Origin: Lewinellaceae bacterium
Lineage (GTDB): Bacteria; Bacteroidota; Bacteroidia; Chitinophagales; Saprospiraceae
NCBI GenBank assembly: GCA_020636375.1
Contig: JACJXZ010000001.1
Coordinates: 620,001 to 684,000 of the forward strand
Reading direction: 5' to 3'
Length of the DNA stretch: 64,000 nt
The notes beneath the pieces were generated by a model that saw only the letters and a program-made list of their open reading frames with translations, was not told the origin of the DNA and ran no database searches. The position numbers and the translations under genes were made by a program. Positions 51,541-60,432 of this stretch are shown here, piece after piece. Position 1 is the stretch's first letter; each line of letters begins with the position of its first letter.

Positions 51541-51640
51541 TGTGTAAAGGTGTAAAGGTGTAAATGGGTGAGTGACTCGACAGAAATGGAGAAATACGTG
51601 GAAATACGTGGAAATACATGGAAATGCCCTGAAACCTGCC
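51541..51640. repeat. GTGTAAAG and 10-bp repeats after metG
   Basis: GTGTAAAG units stand in tandem at 51541-51565, then GGAAATACGT/GGAAATACAT units follow at 51590-51630, the reverse-strand version of the 10-bp array at 33221. The next gene's longest frame runs through this region but the repeats are unlikely to be coding. Confidence 0.8.
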
Positions 51641-51696
51641 GCCTTGCCTGGACTAGCAATGTATTTCATGATAATTTATGTCAAGTATTCCGGTCG

Positions 51697-52911
51697 GTGG
51701 CTGATCCCCGCGCATTTCCATGCGTCTCCATACGTTTCCTCATTTCAGCCCAATCCCTTCTTTTCCTGCTCATCTTATGCGGCTCCGCGTCGGGGCAACC
51801 GGCGCCGGACAGCGCGGCCCGGGCGCCTATCGATATCGATATCCTCTTCAACTACTACGATCAGGAGGGCAGCCACAGCGCCGTCACCGGCGGCATCGGC
51901 ACCGAAGCGCTGACGGACTACGATACCCGGATCATCGTCCTCATCCCGGTGGACAGCGTCAGCCGGCTGTCGGCCGAAGCGGGCTTCAACACGTATACCT
52001 CCGCATCGACCGACCGCATCGACAGCCGGATGTCGTCGGCTTCCAGCAGCGACATCCGGGCGTCTGTCCAGTTGGGTTGGGAACAGGAAAAGCCGAAAAC
52101 CCAACAAGCCTACAGCTGGGGGATGGGCGGGTCGGTCGAATCCGATTACCTCTCCATGAATATCCACGGCAGTTTTTACCAGCCCCTGAAAGATGGGCAA
52201 AGCGCCCTCTACCTCGACGCCCAGGCTTTCCTGGGGCGCTGGGTGCTGTACTTCCCGGAAGAGCTCCGGGATACCGTGCAACCTTTCATCACAACCGACC
52301 GCCGTTTTGCCTATCACTTCAACCTGCAATACCAGCGGGCCGTCAACCGGCGCACGAGCCTGGCGCTGAGTACCGGTTTTTCCTACCAGCACGGCTTGTT
52401 GTCCACCCCCTTCCACCGCGTCTACTTCCCGGAGGAAGAGCTGCCGCGTATCGAGCGGCTGCCGGGCCGGCGCTGGCAATGGCCTGTCAGCCTGCGCCTG
52501 CACTACTTCGCCGGAGGCGGGGTGGCCACCCGCTTTTTCTACCGCTACTACCTGGACGGCTTTGGCATCCGCGCCCACAGCCTGGAGCTGGAACTTGCCT
52601 TGAAGCTGAGCCCTGCCTTCTCCCTCACGCCGGTTTACCGCTACCACCGGCAACGCGCCGCCGATTATTTTCAGCCCTACCTCGGGCACCGCCACGGCGC
52701 GGCATTTTACACTTCTGATTTCGACCTGTCCGCCTTCAGCAGCCACAAAATGGGCCTGGGTATCCGGCTCAGCCCCATCTGGCGCTGGCGCCTGCTGGGG
52801 AAAAGAAAGCTCGGCGAGATCACCGGCATCAGCCTGCGGGCTGCCCATTACCGGCGGTCGGACGGCCTCCGGGCTTGGATGGGAAGCCTGCTTTGGGAGT
52901 GGGCGTTTTAA
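51697..52911 (+). CDS. DUF3570-like outer-membrane protein
   Basis: The 404-residue product has a hydrophobic signal (SLLFLLILCGSASG|QPAPDSAARA) and then many alternating strands rich in aromatic residues: DIDILFNYYDQEGSHSAVTGG, RMSSASSSDIRASVQLGWEQ, and SPAFSLTPVYRYHRQRAADY. The last residues are LLWEWAF, an outer-membrane insertion signal. The whole fits the DUF3570 barrel family. There is no in-frame ATG at the signal peptide; a GTG at 51697 is the best choice and remains uncertain, because the only upstream ATGs lie in repeats. The gene's stop codon overlaps the stop of the converging 608-residue gene by four bases. Confidence 0.7.
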   Translation: MADPRAFPCVSIRFLISAQSLLFLLILCGSASGQPAPDSAARAPIDIDILFNYYDQEGSHSAVTGGIGTEALTDYDTRIIVLIPVDSVSRLSAEAGFNTYTSASTDRIDSRMSSASSSDIRASVQLGWEQEKPKTQQAYSWGMGGSVESDYLSMNIHGSFYQPLKDGQSALYLDAQAFLGRWVLYFPEELRDTVQPFITTDRRFAYHFNLQYQRAVNRRTSLALSTGFSYQHGLLSTPFHRVYFPEEELPRIERLPGRRWQWPVSLRLHYFAGGGVATRFFYRYYLDGFGIRAHSLELELALKLSPAFSLTPVYRYHRQRAADYFQPYLGHRHGAAFYTSDFDLSAFSSHKMGLGIRLSPIWRWRLLGKRKLGEITGISLRAAHYRRSDGLRAWMGSLLWEWAF

Positions 52912-54734
52912 GCCTCTTCTTTATTTTTCTCCACCAGCAGGTCGAACCGGAGCTGCCCGTCGGCCTCCCCGCGCCCGGCCGTTTTCCGGCGGGCAGCCCA
53001 GACTGCGATGCTGCCGTCGTACCAACGGGTGCGCCGCCAGCAGGACTGGACAACCAGGCCCGTCCGGGGCACTTCTTCTTCAAAAATATAATACGGCTCC
53101 CTGACAGGCCCGTCCAGCCCTTTGCGGAGGATTTGCGCCCGGGGGCGGATGCGGCGGTTGGGAAACCCCGGAACGATACGGGGCATGGCGGCACGCTGCA
53201 GCAGCAATGTCCGCCGCTGCGCCGGCCGGCTGTCGGGAATCTGTACCGGCAAGAGCGGAATGCGGTTTTCGGGAACGCTGGTCCCGATCTGCCAGCGCAG
53301 CTTCGCCTCGTTGGGCAAAGGGGGAGGCTCTGGCTGGCTGTCCGCCGCCAGTTGCCGGAAATATTCACGCACCCGCAGGGCGCGCTCAAAGCCGTTTTCG
53401 CCCTTGCGCACCCCGTCGGGCACGATGTTTTCGATGCCCCAGGCCATGTTGGCCAGCTCGTCCCGCACGAACTCTACCTGTTCCAGCGGGGCGCTCTCCT
53501 GAACGAAACCGGACGCCGGCGGGGCCAGCAACCATTGGTTGGCCTGAGTTTCCATTGCCGTATCCCCTGCTACTTCGAACAAGCCCCAATCCGTTTCCCT
53601 TTTCCCGAACTGCGTCTCCCGGTAATGCCGCAGGCAAACCTGCTGCCCGAAAACATCGGTGACGAGGACTTCCTCCACCCGACAAATCTGACCGGCCGGG
53701 ATCGTCATCGGCGCTACCAGCCAGTCGTTGCCAAACATCATCAGATACTGGCCCAGCATCATCATGCCGGTTTCGGTGACATCGAGGTCGAGGTTGCCGA
53801 AATTCACCTCGCCGTCTTCTATTTCCCACCAGCGGGCAGCCGGCATGCCCGGAAAGGCCACCCGGCCCGGGATGACAGTATTCCGGTGAGCGCGCCCTCC
53901 TTTTTCCAACCCTTCCGTCAACCCCCTGGCACCGCCCACATAATCCGGCGCGCCGGTGCGGAAGCTGTGCCAATCCATCGTTTTTCCGCGGTACTCATCG
54001 GCCCTCAGCACCCGAGCTGCCTCTCCGTCCTCCGAAAAGGCGCAGTCGAAGCTGTATTCCAACCGGGAGGCATTCCAGCCCGCACCGCTCTCGGCGCTGA
54101 GGCCGTACATCCTTGCCGCCCAGTCCCGGAACTGTTCTCCGACGGCATCCACCGCCGCATCGTAGGCATCCAGGAAAACAGAGGCCTTTTCAGTTTTCAA
54201 TATTTCAAAAAGCCGCCCCCCGTCGATCATGCGCCCCTCGGCAACCGCCCGGAGATGCTCCGTATAGTTCTCATTGCTGAGGGTTTCTCCATTGTCGAAT
54301 TTTTCCCGGCGGCTGTAGTCGGGAGGAACCCGGAAGTGCAGCATTTTATTATTCCGAAAAGCGGAGGCAACCGTTTCGCTCCGGTCTTCGGGCAGTAGTT
54401 TTTTCAGCATGCGAAGCCAATGCCGCCCCATTTCCAACCGCTGCTGCAGGCTGAGCGGAATGAATTCCTGTTCTACCTCTGCCTGCAAAGGCCGCCCACT
54501 TTGAACCGGCCGCGCCTTATTCCGGTTGAGCGAGATGCGGCCCAAAGGGGTAGAATGAAACGCCAGGCTGGCAAACGCCGGCGTGCCGCCATCCTCCCCT
54601 ATGAATTCTCCCATCTGCCACTGCCGCGATAGCATCCAGAGCGCATCGCGTACCTCGGCGCGCAGGGGCCGCTCCAGCGACTTCATCTGCGGGCGGGGTT
54701 CGAGCCGGTTCCAGAAAACGAATTTTTTAGCCAT
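52908..54734 (-). CDS. Giant-triad protein C (608 aa), function unknown
   Basis: The 608-residue soluble protein begins MAKKFVFWNRLEPRPQ and continues with LRAEVRDALWMLSRQWQMGE and FIGEDGG. A central block has FPGMPAARWWEIEDGEVNFG, then LMMFGNDWLVAPMTIPAGQI and TDVFGQQVCLRHYRE. The end is basic and strand-rich (SCWRRTRWYDGSIAVWAARR). It has no signal peptide, membrane helix or named domain. I have the impression of having seen this pattern in hypothetical proteins from several phyla, but I cannot name a family. It starts 13 bases downstream of the 1857-residue gene, so they share an operon. The start at the MAKKF ATG removes a basic nonsense extension. Confidence 0.75.
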   Translation of the reverse strand: MAKKFVFWNRLEPRPQMKSLERPLRAEVRDALWMLSRQWQMGEFIGEDGGTPAFASLAFHSTPLGRISLNRNKARPVQSGRPLQAEVEQEFIPLSLQQRLEMGRHWLRMLKKLLPEDRSETVASAFRNNKMLHFRVPPDYSRREKFDNGETLSNENYTEHLRAVAEGRMIDGGRLFEILKTEKASVFLDAYDAAVDAVGEQFRDWAARMYGLSAESGAGWNASRLEYSFDCAFSEDGEAARVLRADEYRGKTMDWHSFRTGAPDYVGGARGLTEGLEKGGRAHRNTVIPGRVAFPGMPAARWWEIEDGEVNFGNLDLDVTETGMMMLGQYLMMFGNDWLVAPMTIPAGQICRVEEVLVTDVFGQQVCLRHYRETQFGKRETDWGLFEVAGDTAMETQANQWLLAPPASGFVQESAPLEQVEFVRDELANMAWGIENIVPDGVRKGENGFERALRVREYFRQLAADSQPEPPPLPNEAKLRWQIGTSVPENRIPLLPVQIPDSRPAQRRTLLLQRAAMPRIVPGFPNRRIRPRAQILRKGLDGPVREPYYIFEEEVPRTGLVVQSCWRRTRWYDGSIAVWAARRKTAGRGEADGQLRFDLLVEKNKEEA

Positions 54735-54747
54735 ACTACTAAGTTTT

Positions 54748-57700
54748 TTAAAAATACCGCCCGAAATCAGTAAAGGCGGTATGCCCGTTCGAATCGATCG
54801 GCGCCAGGAGCATCGGCAGGTAGTGCGCCGCCACGCTTTCCTGCTGGATGATCTTGGCGTCAACTGCCCGCGTCTTGGCCAGTTCCATGGTTTCGGTTAT
54901 GGTATCCATCAGCTTGTCCAGCGTCCAGCGGCCTTCCAGTTTGGGAGACACCGCCAGCAGGATCACCTGGGGCGCTTCGGCGTTAGGCTGGTTGTAATGC
55001 AGGGCAAGCCCGGCGTCCAGCGTGGCGTCGGGGATAGTCTCCAGCCATTCGTCAACCAGCATGCCGGCATTTTCGGCTGCGGGCTGAAAATTTTCGGGCA
55101 CTTCAAAAGCCAGGGAAACCGCTCCCCGACGCACCTGTTCCCCTTCCGGCAGCGGCAGCCCGAACCATCCCGGACAGCCCTCCGGCATAAACGGGAACTG
55201 CAGCGGCTGCAAAGGCGGCGGCGCCTGCCCGGTAGCCGCCTCGCGCAACAGGGCGTACTGATGATACTGCTGGCTGTCTTCCCGGGTTAGGGAAACGCCC
55301 TGCAGCCATTCTTCCAGGGCAAAGGGCCCTGCCGATTCGAGCCGGTAATCCGTTGCCAGGGCAGCGGCCACCTCCTCCGGGTTGAAAAACCGGAAAGCCG
55401 GAAAAACCCGGAACGATCTTCCGAACAATTTTTCCGCTGCTTCCTGAAGGGTTTCGGCAAATTCGGAAGGGCTTAGCGCCTGGCTGCCCCTGGCGTTGAT
55501 GATTGCCGTTGCTTCGTTTTTGCGATCAGCCAGGATTTTCCGCACCTCCAGCATCTGTTTGCTGATGGCGCCCCCCAACTCCGGATCATAGGCCGGGCCG
55601 CAGACGGGCAGGGCTTCGGGAATGCCAAACCGCAGGGCGGCCATCAGGCCGTCGAAAACAGGTATATATTTATCCTGCAGTTCTTCCGGCGAAGCGCCCG
55701 CTTTCCAGGCGTTTCGCCAGGTTTCGCCTTCATTCATCAAAAGCGACAACGCGTACCAGATAAGATGTTCTTCGGGGTTTTCAACATTGCGCCCGGCGAG
55801 CCACAGCCGGTAGACATCCTGGTTGGAAGTGCTGAAATGTACCGGAGGCGCACCGCGCTTTTCTTCCGGGGAGGCCGTAAAGTCGCCGGGGTCCAAAGCA
55901 CGGCTGTTTTGGATCATTTCCACCAGCTGCCGGCAAAGGGGCTTCAGCTCTGCCAGCGACAAATCATCGTGTTCGAAACCCGCCCGGCTCAGCAGGTTGA
56001 CCTCTATGGAGGCGGCAGGCGGCAATCCTACTTTTTTACGTATTTGCTCCCGGAGCCAGGCAACAAGCGCTCCGATCCGGGAATCCAGCGGCTGTTCCGC
56101 CAGCCAGTAGGCCAGGTCTACCGGTTGCATGTCGAGGGCGGCAAGGGTAAATTTAGCCTCGGTGTTTTCCGGCAATCGGGCGTTGATGGCGATATTTTCC
56201 GGATGGGGCAGCTGCGCCTTCAGCCAGTTGTTCAGCGCCGGAGATGCCCAGGAGCGGGGGCTTTCCGATGCGGCCCAGCCGTTGTCCTCATTGGTAACGC
56301 CATCAAAGAGGATTCCAAGCTTCAGAGAGAAAGCAGCGCCGGCATGAGGCGTTTTGATGATTTGCGGTTCGCCGGCAAGGCCGCCCTCATTGAGGGCTTC
56401 CATGGCTTCCCGTGCTTTTTCCGGCCGCCCCTGCACCATCTGGAACACGCCTTCCGAGATGAGCAGGTCGTTGAGCGCATCCAGCGAATCTTCCAGCTTC
56501 GCTCCGAGTTCCATGACCTTGCCGGAATCTTCAACGGAAGGCACGCCCGGAAAAAGGGCCGGGCGCAGGCGCAACTGCCGGATCACCTTTAGCCCGTCTG
56601 TGACGTAAAAGTCCGACGTGGTTTCCGAGCCTTCCTCTGCCTCGTTGCGATAGGGAAACTGCTGCCGAATGTCGTAGATATACTGGTACAGGTTGTTTTC
56701 GCCGAGCAGCCGCTCAAACTGGTAGCCCAACAAAGCCGGCAATTCCAATCCGTTGGCGACGCCTTCCAGCAAGAGCAGCGCCTGCCGGACGCGGGTGGAG
56801 TTCAGGTTGACCGCAAAGGCCTGGCTGCTGTCGGGCGGCAAGGAACCTCCGGCCTCGGCAGCATTGGCCAACTGGTTGGCGCGGTAGCCGCCCCGCAGGA
56901 CGGCGGCAGCCGTGGCGTGCGTCACCGAAGGGGCTGGGATGAAACCTTCCGATTCCGGGTCGCTCCGCCGGGAAAAATCGAAGCGGATATCGTCTTTGGA
57001 AACGTCATAAAAATAGTGTTCGCCCGGTTCGTCGTTCAAACAAAGAAAAGCCCGGCGCAGCAATTCCTCCGGCGCATATCCCGCCTCCCGGGCCAGGGTG
57101 AAATCCATCAGGGGCAGCACGGCCTCCGCCGGTTCCCGGGAAGCCTCCCCGGCGGACATTACGGAGAAAAGGCCAACTTCCTCTACCTGTACTCCCTCGC
57201 CGCCGGGTTTGCGTTCCACTTTTTCCAGGTAACCGTAGGCGCCAATGAAGAGCCCGTTTTCGCCCCCTGGCGCGTTACGCTGCTCCTCCAGGCGGGCGTA
57301 AACGAGAGCTTGCAGCCAGGCGTCGAGGCGAAAAGAGCAAATATCCAGGTGCTCCATCAGAAGCCGTTCCAGGCGGGCAGTGGGCAGGCCCTTTAGCATC
57401 CGAAGGGCATTCCTCACCCGCCGCAGCCGCAGGCGGGGGTCTCCCTCGTCAGGAAAGCCTCCGCTTAGCGCCTCTTCGATGTATTCGCGCAGCGGCCTGC
57501 CGTCATAGCCCATCTCCAGATATTCCCACTTATCCAGTTTTAGTTCATACGCATTGGACGCCAGCAGTTCGTCCAGGGCTTGCTCCGCACGGATGAATAC
57601 CATCTCGCGCCGGGACTTGTCTTCGCCTTCCTCTTTTTGATCAAAATAATCTTCCAGGAACCGGTCGTACTCGTCGATGGACACCGCATCGGAAAAAACT

Positions 57701-60321
57701 TCGTTGGCGCGGGCCAGGCCCTCTGCCCTGATCCGGGCCTGCTCCTGCTGCTGCAGATACCGCAACAGATAAAACCGGTGTTCGCTGTGGAGCAGCCCCG
57801 CGTTCAGGGCTTCCTGGCTGGGATTGTTCCCGGGCACTTTCACGTCGTCCAGTTCAAAGTCGATGTGGGTTACCGGGCTGACTTTGCCTTTTTGCTCCAG
57901 CAGCTCGATCCCCGTTTTCAGCCAGGACCGCATCAGGGACTGCCGCGTCAGTTGATAGAAGATGTAGGGGAGGTCGAAAGGCGAGACATCGAAGTTGGAG
58001 CCGAACTGCTGGGTAATGACGTCCCGCAGGGGAGCATCCTCCAGCCATTCGAGATAGCTTTTGCCGATATCCCACAAGTTTTGCAGGGGGCGGGTCTCGG
58101 AAAGCGGCAGATCGTCGATCAGCGGGAAGGGGAAAGGCCGGTTTTCTTTCTGGAAAAACAGCCGGTCGGCAACCGGCGGCACCAGGAGCAGGGTGGAATC
58201 GTTCGACGCCACCTTCAATTCGCTGGCCAGGCGTTGCTGCAACTGAGCCGCCGTGAGGGTATTTCCGCCCGCCCGTTGATCCCAGGCCCGGACCATGCCC
58301 ACCAGGCTGCTGCCCAGGGCGTAGCGCTGCATCAACTGCCCGGAAGTGGCCTGCAGGCCGACGATGTCCATAAATTTCTCCGCAAAGTTTTCCGCGCTTT
58401 CCAGCGTTCCTACCTGATTGACTTTCTGCGAAAGCCGCTTCCAGTGTTCGAGCAGGTTCTTCAGCACGTTTTTGTGCAGCCGCTGCAGGAAGTTGTTGGA
58501 CAGGTCGCGGGGGGGATATTCCCAGCGGGAAAAGGCCGAGGCGGGCAGGAAACCGTAGGGCTGTTTGCCCACCCGGATCGCCGGCAGCAACCCCCGGGCG
58601 CTGACATAGTGAGAGAAAAAATCGTACAACACCTCTTCGTTGATGTCGGACAGCAACGGGAAAAGGAACTGTTCGAGATAGTAACCGAAGGTGGCCGGAT
58701 AGAGCAATTGGTTCATAGCCAGCCCTTCCCGGATATCGGTATGCCCGCTCCAGGCCACCTGCTGAAAAACCGCCGGATCGACGCCCAACGCCTCGGACAG
58801 CCATTGGCCGTCTTTTTTGCTGAACGGGTTGAAGGTCATGCCAAACTGGGGTTGGCCCAGGGCCAGCGGCAGGTGGAGCGCAAAATCTTCGGCAAATCCC
58901 TGAAACGGCGTTTTTTTCTTTTTCGTGTTGTTGGTGGGCGTTCCCTGCGGCAGGAAGCTCATGCCGCAGGCCTTGTGCTGGTGGTTGGTGAAAAGCTCTT
59001 CTACCAGTTGTGTGGATTCGGTACTGTCGGAAGAAGCCCTTACGCCCAGCACGACGAGTCGCTCAAAGCCGGCCTGCCACTCCTGTTCCGTCAATTCGAT
59101 ACGGATGGCCATGCCCGCTTTTTCCGCCTCCTCAAAACCGGTAATCCAGCGGATATCGGCGGGCATGCTCAGGGTGCCTCCCCTGTCCTTCATGCTTTCG
59201 GTGTCCTCTTCCGCCGGGTTGAAGCCCAGGGCCAGGGGCCACTGAACGGGGTTGCCGTGAAAATCCTTGCCGACGGCAGATTCATCTTCGGGCGTACCCT
59301 GGATATCCTTCCCGTACAGGCGCACGGTGAAGCGGTCGGGCAGCAGCCAGGAGTATGGTGCCTGCGTCCAGGCGTCGGTTTTTAAATCCGGGTTTTCCAG
59401 GGGGTCGGCGCTTTGCTCGAATTCGGGCTGCTCCGGAAATGGATTGTCCTCGCCGGGATAATTGCCGGGCCTGGTTTGGCGGGCAATCCACAACGCGCGC
59501 GGGGCGCGATAGCTGGATTGCAGGATTCTCCAGGGTGCCAGTTTTTCCTCCTCCGACAGGTCCTTTTCTTTTTTGCCCGGCTGCCACAGCTCCCGCCAGA
59601 AAGCCTGCCCGGCCCGCACCTCGCCCGGGGTGAGCGCCTCTTCGTGGGTTTGGATCAAAATGTCGTCGGGATAAATCCGGACCCAAAGCTCGTACTTGTC
59701 CGGATGGCGCCGGATGAACTGCCGCCCGTCGCGGACCAGTTTCTGAACCAGCTTTTCCGCCTCTCTGTCGTCAAAGTCAAACTCAGCGAGCTGTTGCTGA
59801 AGCAATTCGAGGGTGGGCAACTGGAAAGGGGCATCGTTTCCCGGCAACAGGTTCTTCATGTGGAAGGGGGGGCGGCCGTTCAGGCGCGGCCATTTTCCGG
59901 CATCTTCCACCAGCGAGAGGGGAATGTCGCGGGCGACGTGTTTGGTCTTGACAAACCGCGTCTGCAGTTTCAAAGGGAAAAGCACGATCGGCAGGGCGTC
60001 GTCCAGGTTTTGAATCAGTTCCTCCGGGTTGCCCAGGGCGTGGAACCGGCCTGTTTCGTGGGCCACGGCCTCCCGTGCCTCGCGCAGTTCTTTAATCGTG
60101 CCGTTTTCTTCGTTTTTCTGTTTGTCCAGCAGGCCATTCTTTCGCACAGACAGCGGATGTTGTCCCGAAAGCGCTGCCTGCCCGGTGCGCCGCAGTTCAT
60201 GGCTGATGGCTGCCTCCAGGAAATCCAGTTGCTGCCGGAGGTTGATGTCGGCTTTTTGGGCCTCGCGGAACCTTTTGCGCGCAGCGGCTAAATCTGGTTG
60301 TATTTCTGAAAAAGTGCTCAT
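54748..60321 (-). CDS. Giant-triad protein B (1857 aa), function unknown
   Basis: This is the largest gene in the window. Its product opens MSTFSEIQPDLAAARKRFRE with a helical segment, then PIVLFPLKLQTRFV, VRIYPDDILIQTHEEALTP and FERLVVLGVRASSDS. Further on it has CGMSFLPQGTPTNNTKKKK, LPAIRVGKQPYGFLPASAF and long helical stretches. No signal peptide, transmembrane helix, Walker motif, nuclease or protease motif is visible, so I cannot assign an activity; a structural or scaffold role is only a guess. The frame is uninterrupted over 5.6 kb with codon use like that of other genes here, so it is real and under selection. It lies between triad genes A and C on the same strand. Confidence 0.8.
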   Translation of the reverse strand: MSTFSEIQPDLAAARKRFREAQKADINLRQQLDFLEAAISHELRRTGQAALSGQHPLSVRKNGLLDKQKNEENGTIKELREAREAVAHETGRFHALGNPEELIQNLDDALPIVLFPLKLQTRFVKTKHVARDIPLSLVEDAGKWPRLNGRPPFHMKNLLPGNDAPFQLPTLELLQQQLAEFDFDDREAEKLVQKLVRDGRQFIRRHPDKYELWVRIYPDDILIQTHEEALTPGEVRAGQAFWRELWQPGKKEKDLSEEEKLAPWRILQSSYRAPRALWIARQTRPGNYPGEDNPFPEQPEFEQSADPLENPDLKTDAWTQAPYSWLLPDRFTVRLYGKDIQGTPEDESAVGKDFHGNPVQWPLALGFNPAEEDTESMKDRGGTLSMPADIRWITGFEEAEKAGMAIRIELTEQEWQAGFERLVVLGVRASSDSTESTQLVEELFTNHQHKACGMSFLPQGTPTNNTKKKKTPFQGFAEDFALHLPLALGQPQFGMTFNPFSKKDGQWLSEALGVDPAVFQQVAWSGHTDIREGLAMNQLLYPATFGYYLEQFLFPLLSDINEEVLYDFFSHYVSARGLLPAIRVGKQPYGFLPASAFSRWEYPPRDLSNNFLQRLHKNVLKNLLEHWKRLSQKVNQVGTLESAENFAEKFMDIVGLQATSGQLMQRYALGSSLVGMVRAWDQRAGGNTLTAAQLQQRLASELKVASNDSTLLLVPPVADRLFFQKENRPFPFPLIDDLPLSETRPLQNLWDIGKSYLEWLEDAPLRDVITQQFGSNFDVSPFDLPYIFYQLTRQSLMRSWLKTGIELLEQKGKVSPVTHIDFELDDVKVPGNNPSQEALNAGLLHSEHRFYLLRYLQQQEQARIRAEGLARANEVFSDAVSIDEYDRFLEDYFDQKEEGEDKSRREMVFIRAEQALDELLASNAYELKLDKWEYLEMGYDGRPLREYIEEALSGGFPDEGDPRLRLRRVRNALRMLKGLPTARLERLLMEHLDICSFRLDAWLQALVYARLEEQRNAPGGENGLFIGAYGYLEKVERKPGGEGVQVEEVGLFSVMSAGEASREPAEAVLPLMDFTLAREAGYAPEELLRRAFLCLNDEPGEHYFYDVSKDDIRFDFSRRSDPESEGFIPAPSVTHATAAAVLRGGYRANQLANAAEAGGSLPPDSSQAFAVNLNSTRVRQALLLLEGVANGLELPALLGYQFERLLGENNLYQYIYDIRQQFPYRNEAEEGSETTSDFYVTDGLKVIRQLRLRPALFPGVPSVEDSGKVMELGAKLEDSLDALNDLLISEGVFQMVQGRPEKAREAMEALNEGGLAGEPQIIKTPHAGAAFSLKLGILFDGVTNEDNGWAASESPRSWASPALNNWLKAQLPHPENIAINARLPENTEAKFTLAALDMQPVDLAYWLAEQPLDSRIGALVAWLREQIRKKVGLPPAASIEVNLLSRAGFEHDDLSLAELKPLCRQLVEMIQNSRALDPGDFTASPEEKRGAPPVHFSTSNQDVYRLWLAGRNVENPEEHLIWYALSLLMNEGETWRNAWKAGASPEELQDKYIPVFDGLMAALRFGIPEALPVCGPAYDPELGGAISKQMLEVRKILADRKNEATAIINARGSQALSPSEFAETLQEAAEKLFGRSFRVFPAFRFFNPEEVAAALATDYRLESAGPFALEEWLQGVSLTREDSQQYHQYALLREAATGQAPPPLQPLQFPFMPEGCPGWFGLPLPEGEQVRRGAVSLAFEVPENFQPAAENAGMLVDEWLETIPDATLDAGLALHYNQPNAEAPQVILLAVSPKLEGRWTLDKLMDTITETMELAKTRAVDAKIIQQESVAAHYLPMLLAPIDSNGHTAFTDFGRYF

Positions 60322-60432
60322 TTCCTGTTTATAGGTTTTCGTTATGGTTTGCCCGCCTGGCATTGGACCGGTTGCAAGCAGCGAATGGCGAACGGCGAAT
60401 AGCGAATAGCGAACTCGCCCACCCCTGGCCCG
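60322..60432. other. Short gap within the giant triad with GCGAATA repeats
   Basis: This 111-base gap holds GCGAATGGCGAACGGCGAAT- and GCGAATAGCGAAC-like low-complexity repeats, of the same kind as debris found after the amylase gene. No promoter or terminator is evident, so genes A and B are probably cotranscribed. Confidence 0.5.

Noticed and set aside
49413..51659. 748-codon open frame on the minus strand opposite metG
   Set aside because: It is antisense to a certain methionyl-tRNA synthetase gene. Its protein is Val/Gly/Asp-rich with no family pattern, as expected for shadows in GC-rich DNA.
51568..51696. Upstream ATG start for the DUF3570 gene
   Set aside because: The extra 43 residues are the translation of 10-bp repeats and would put the signal peptide inside the chain.
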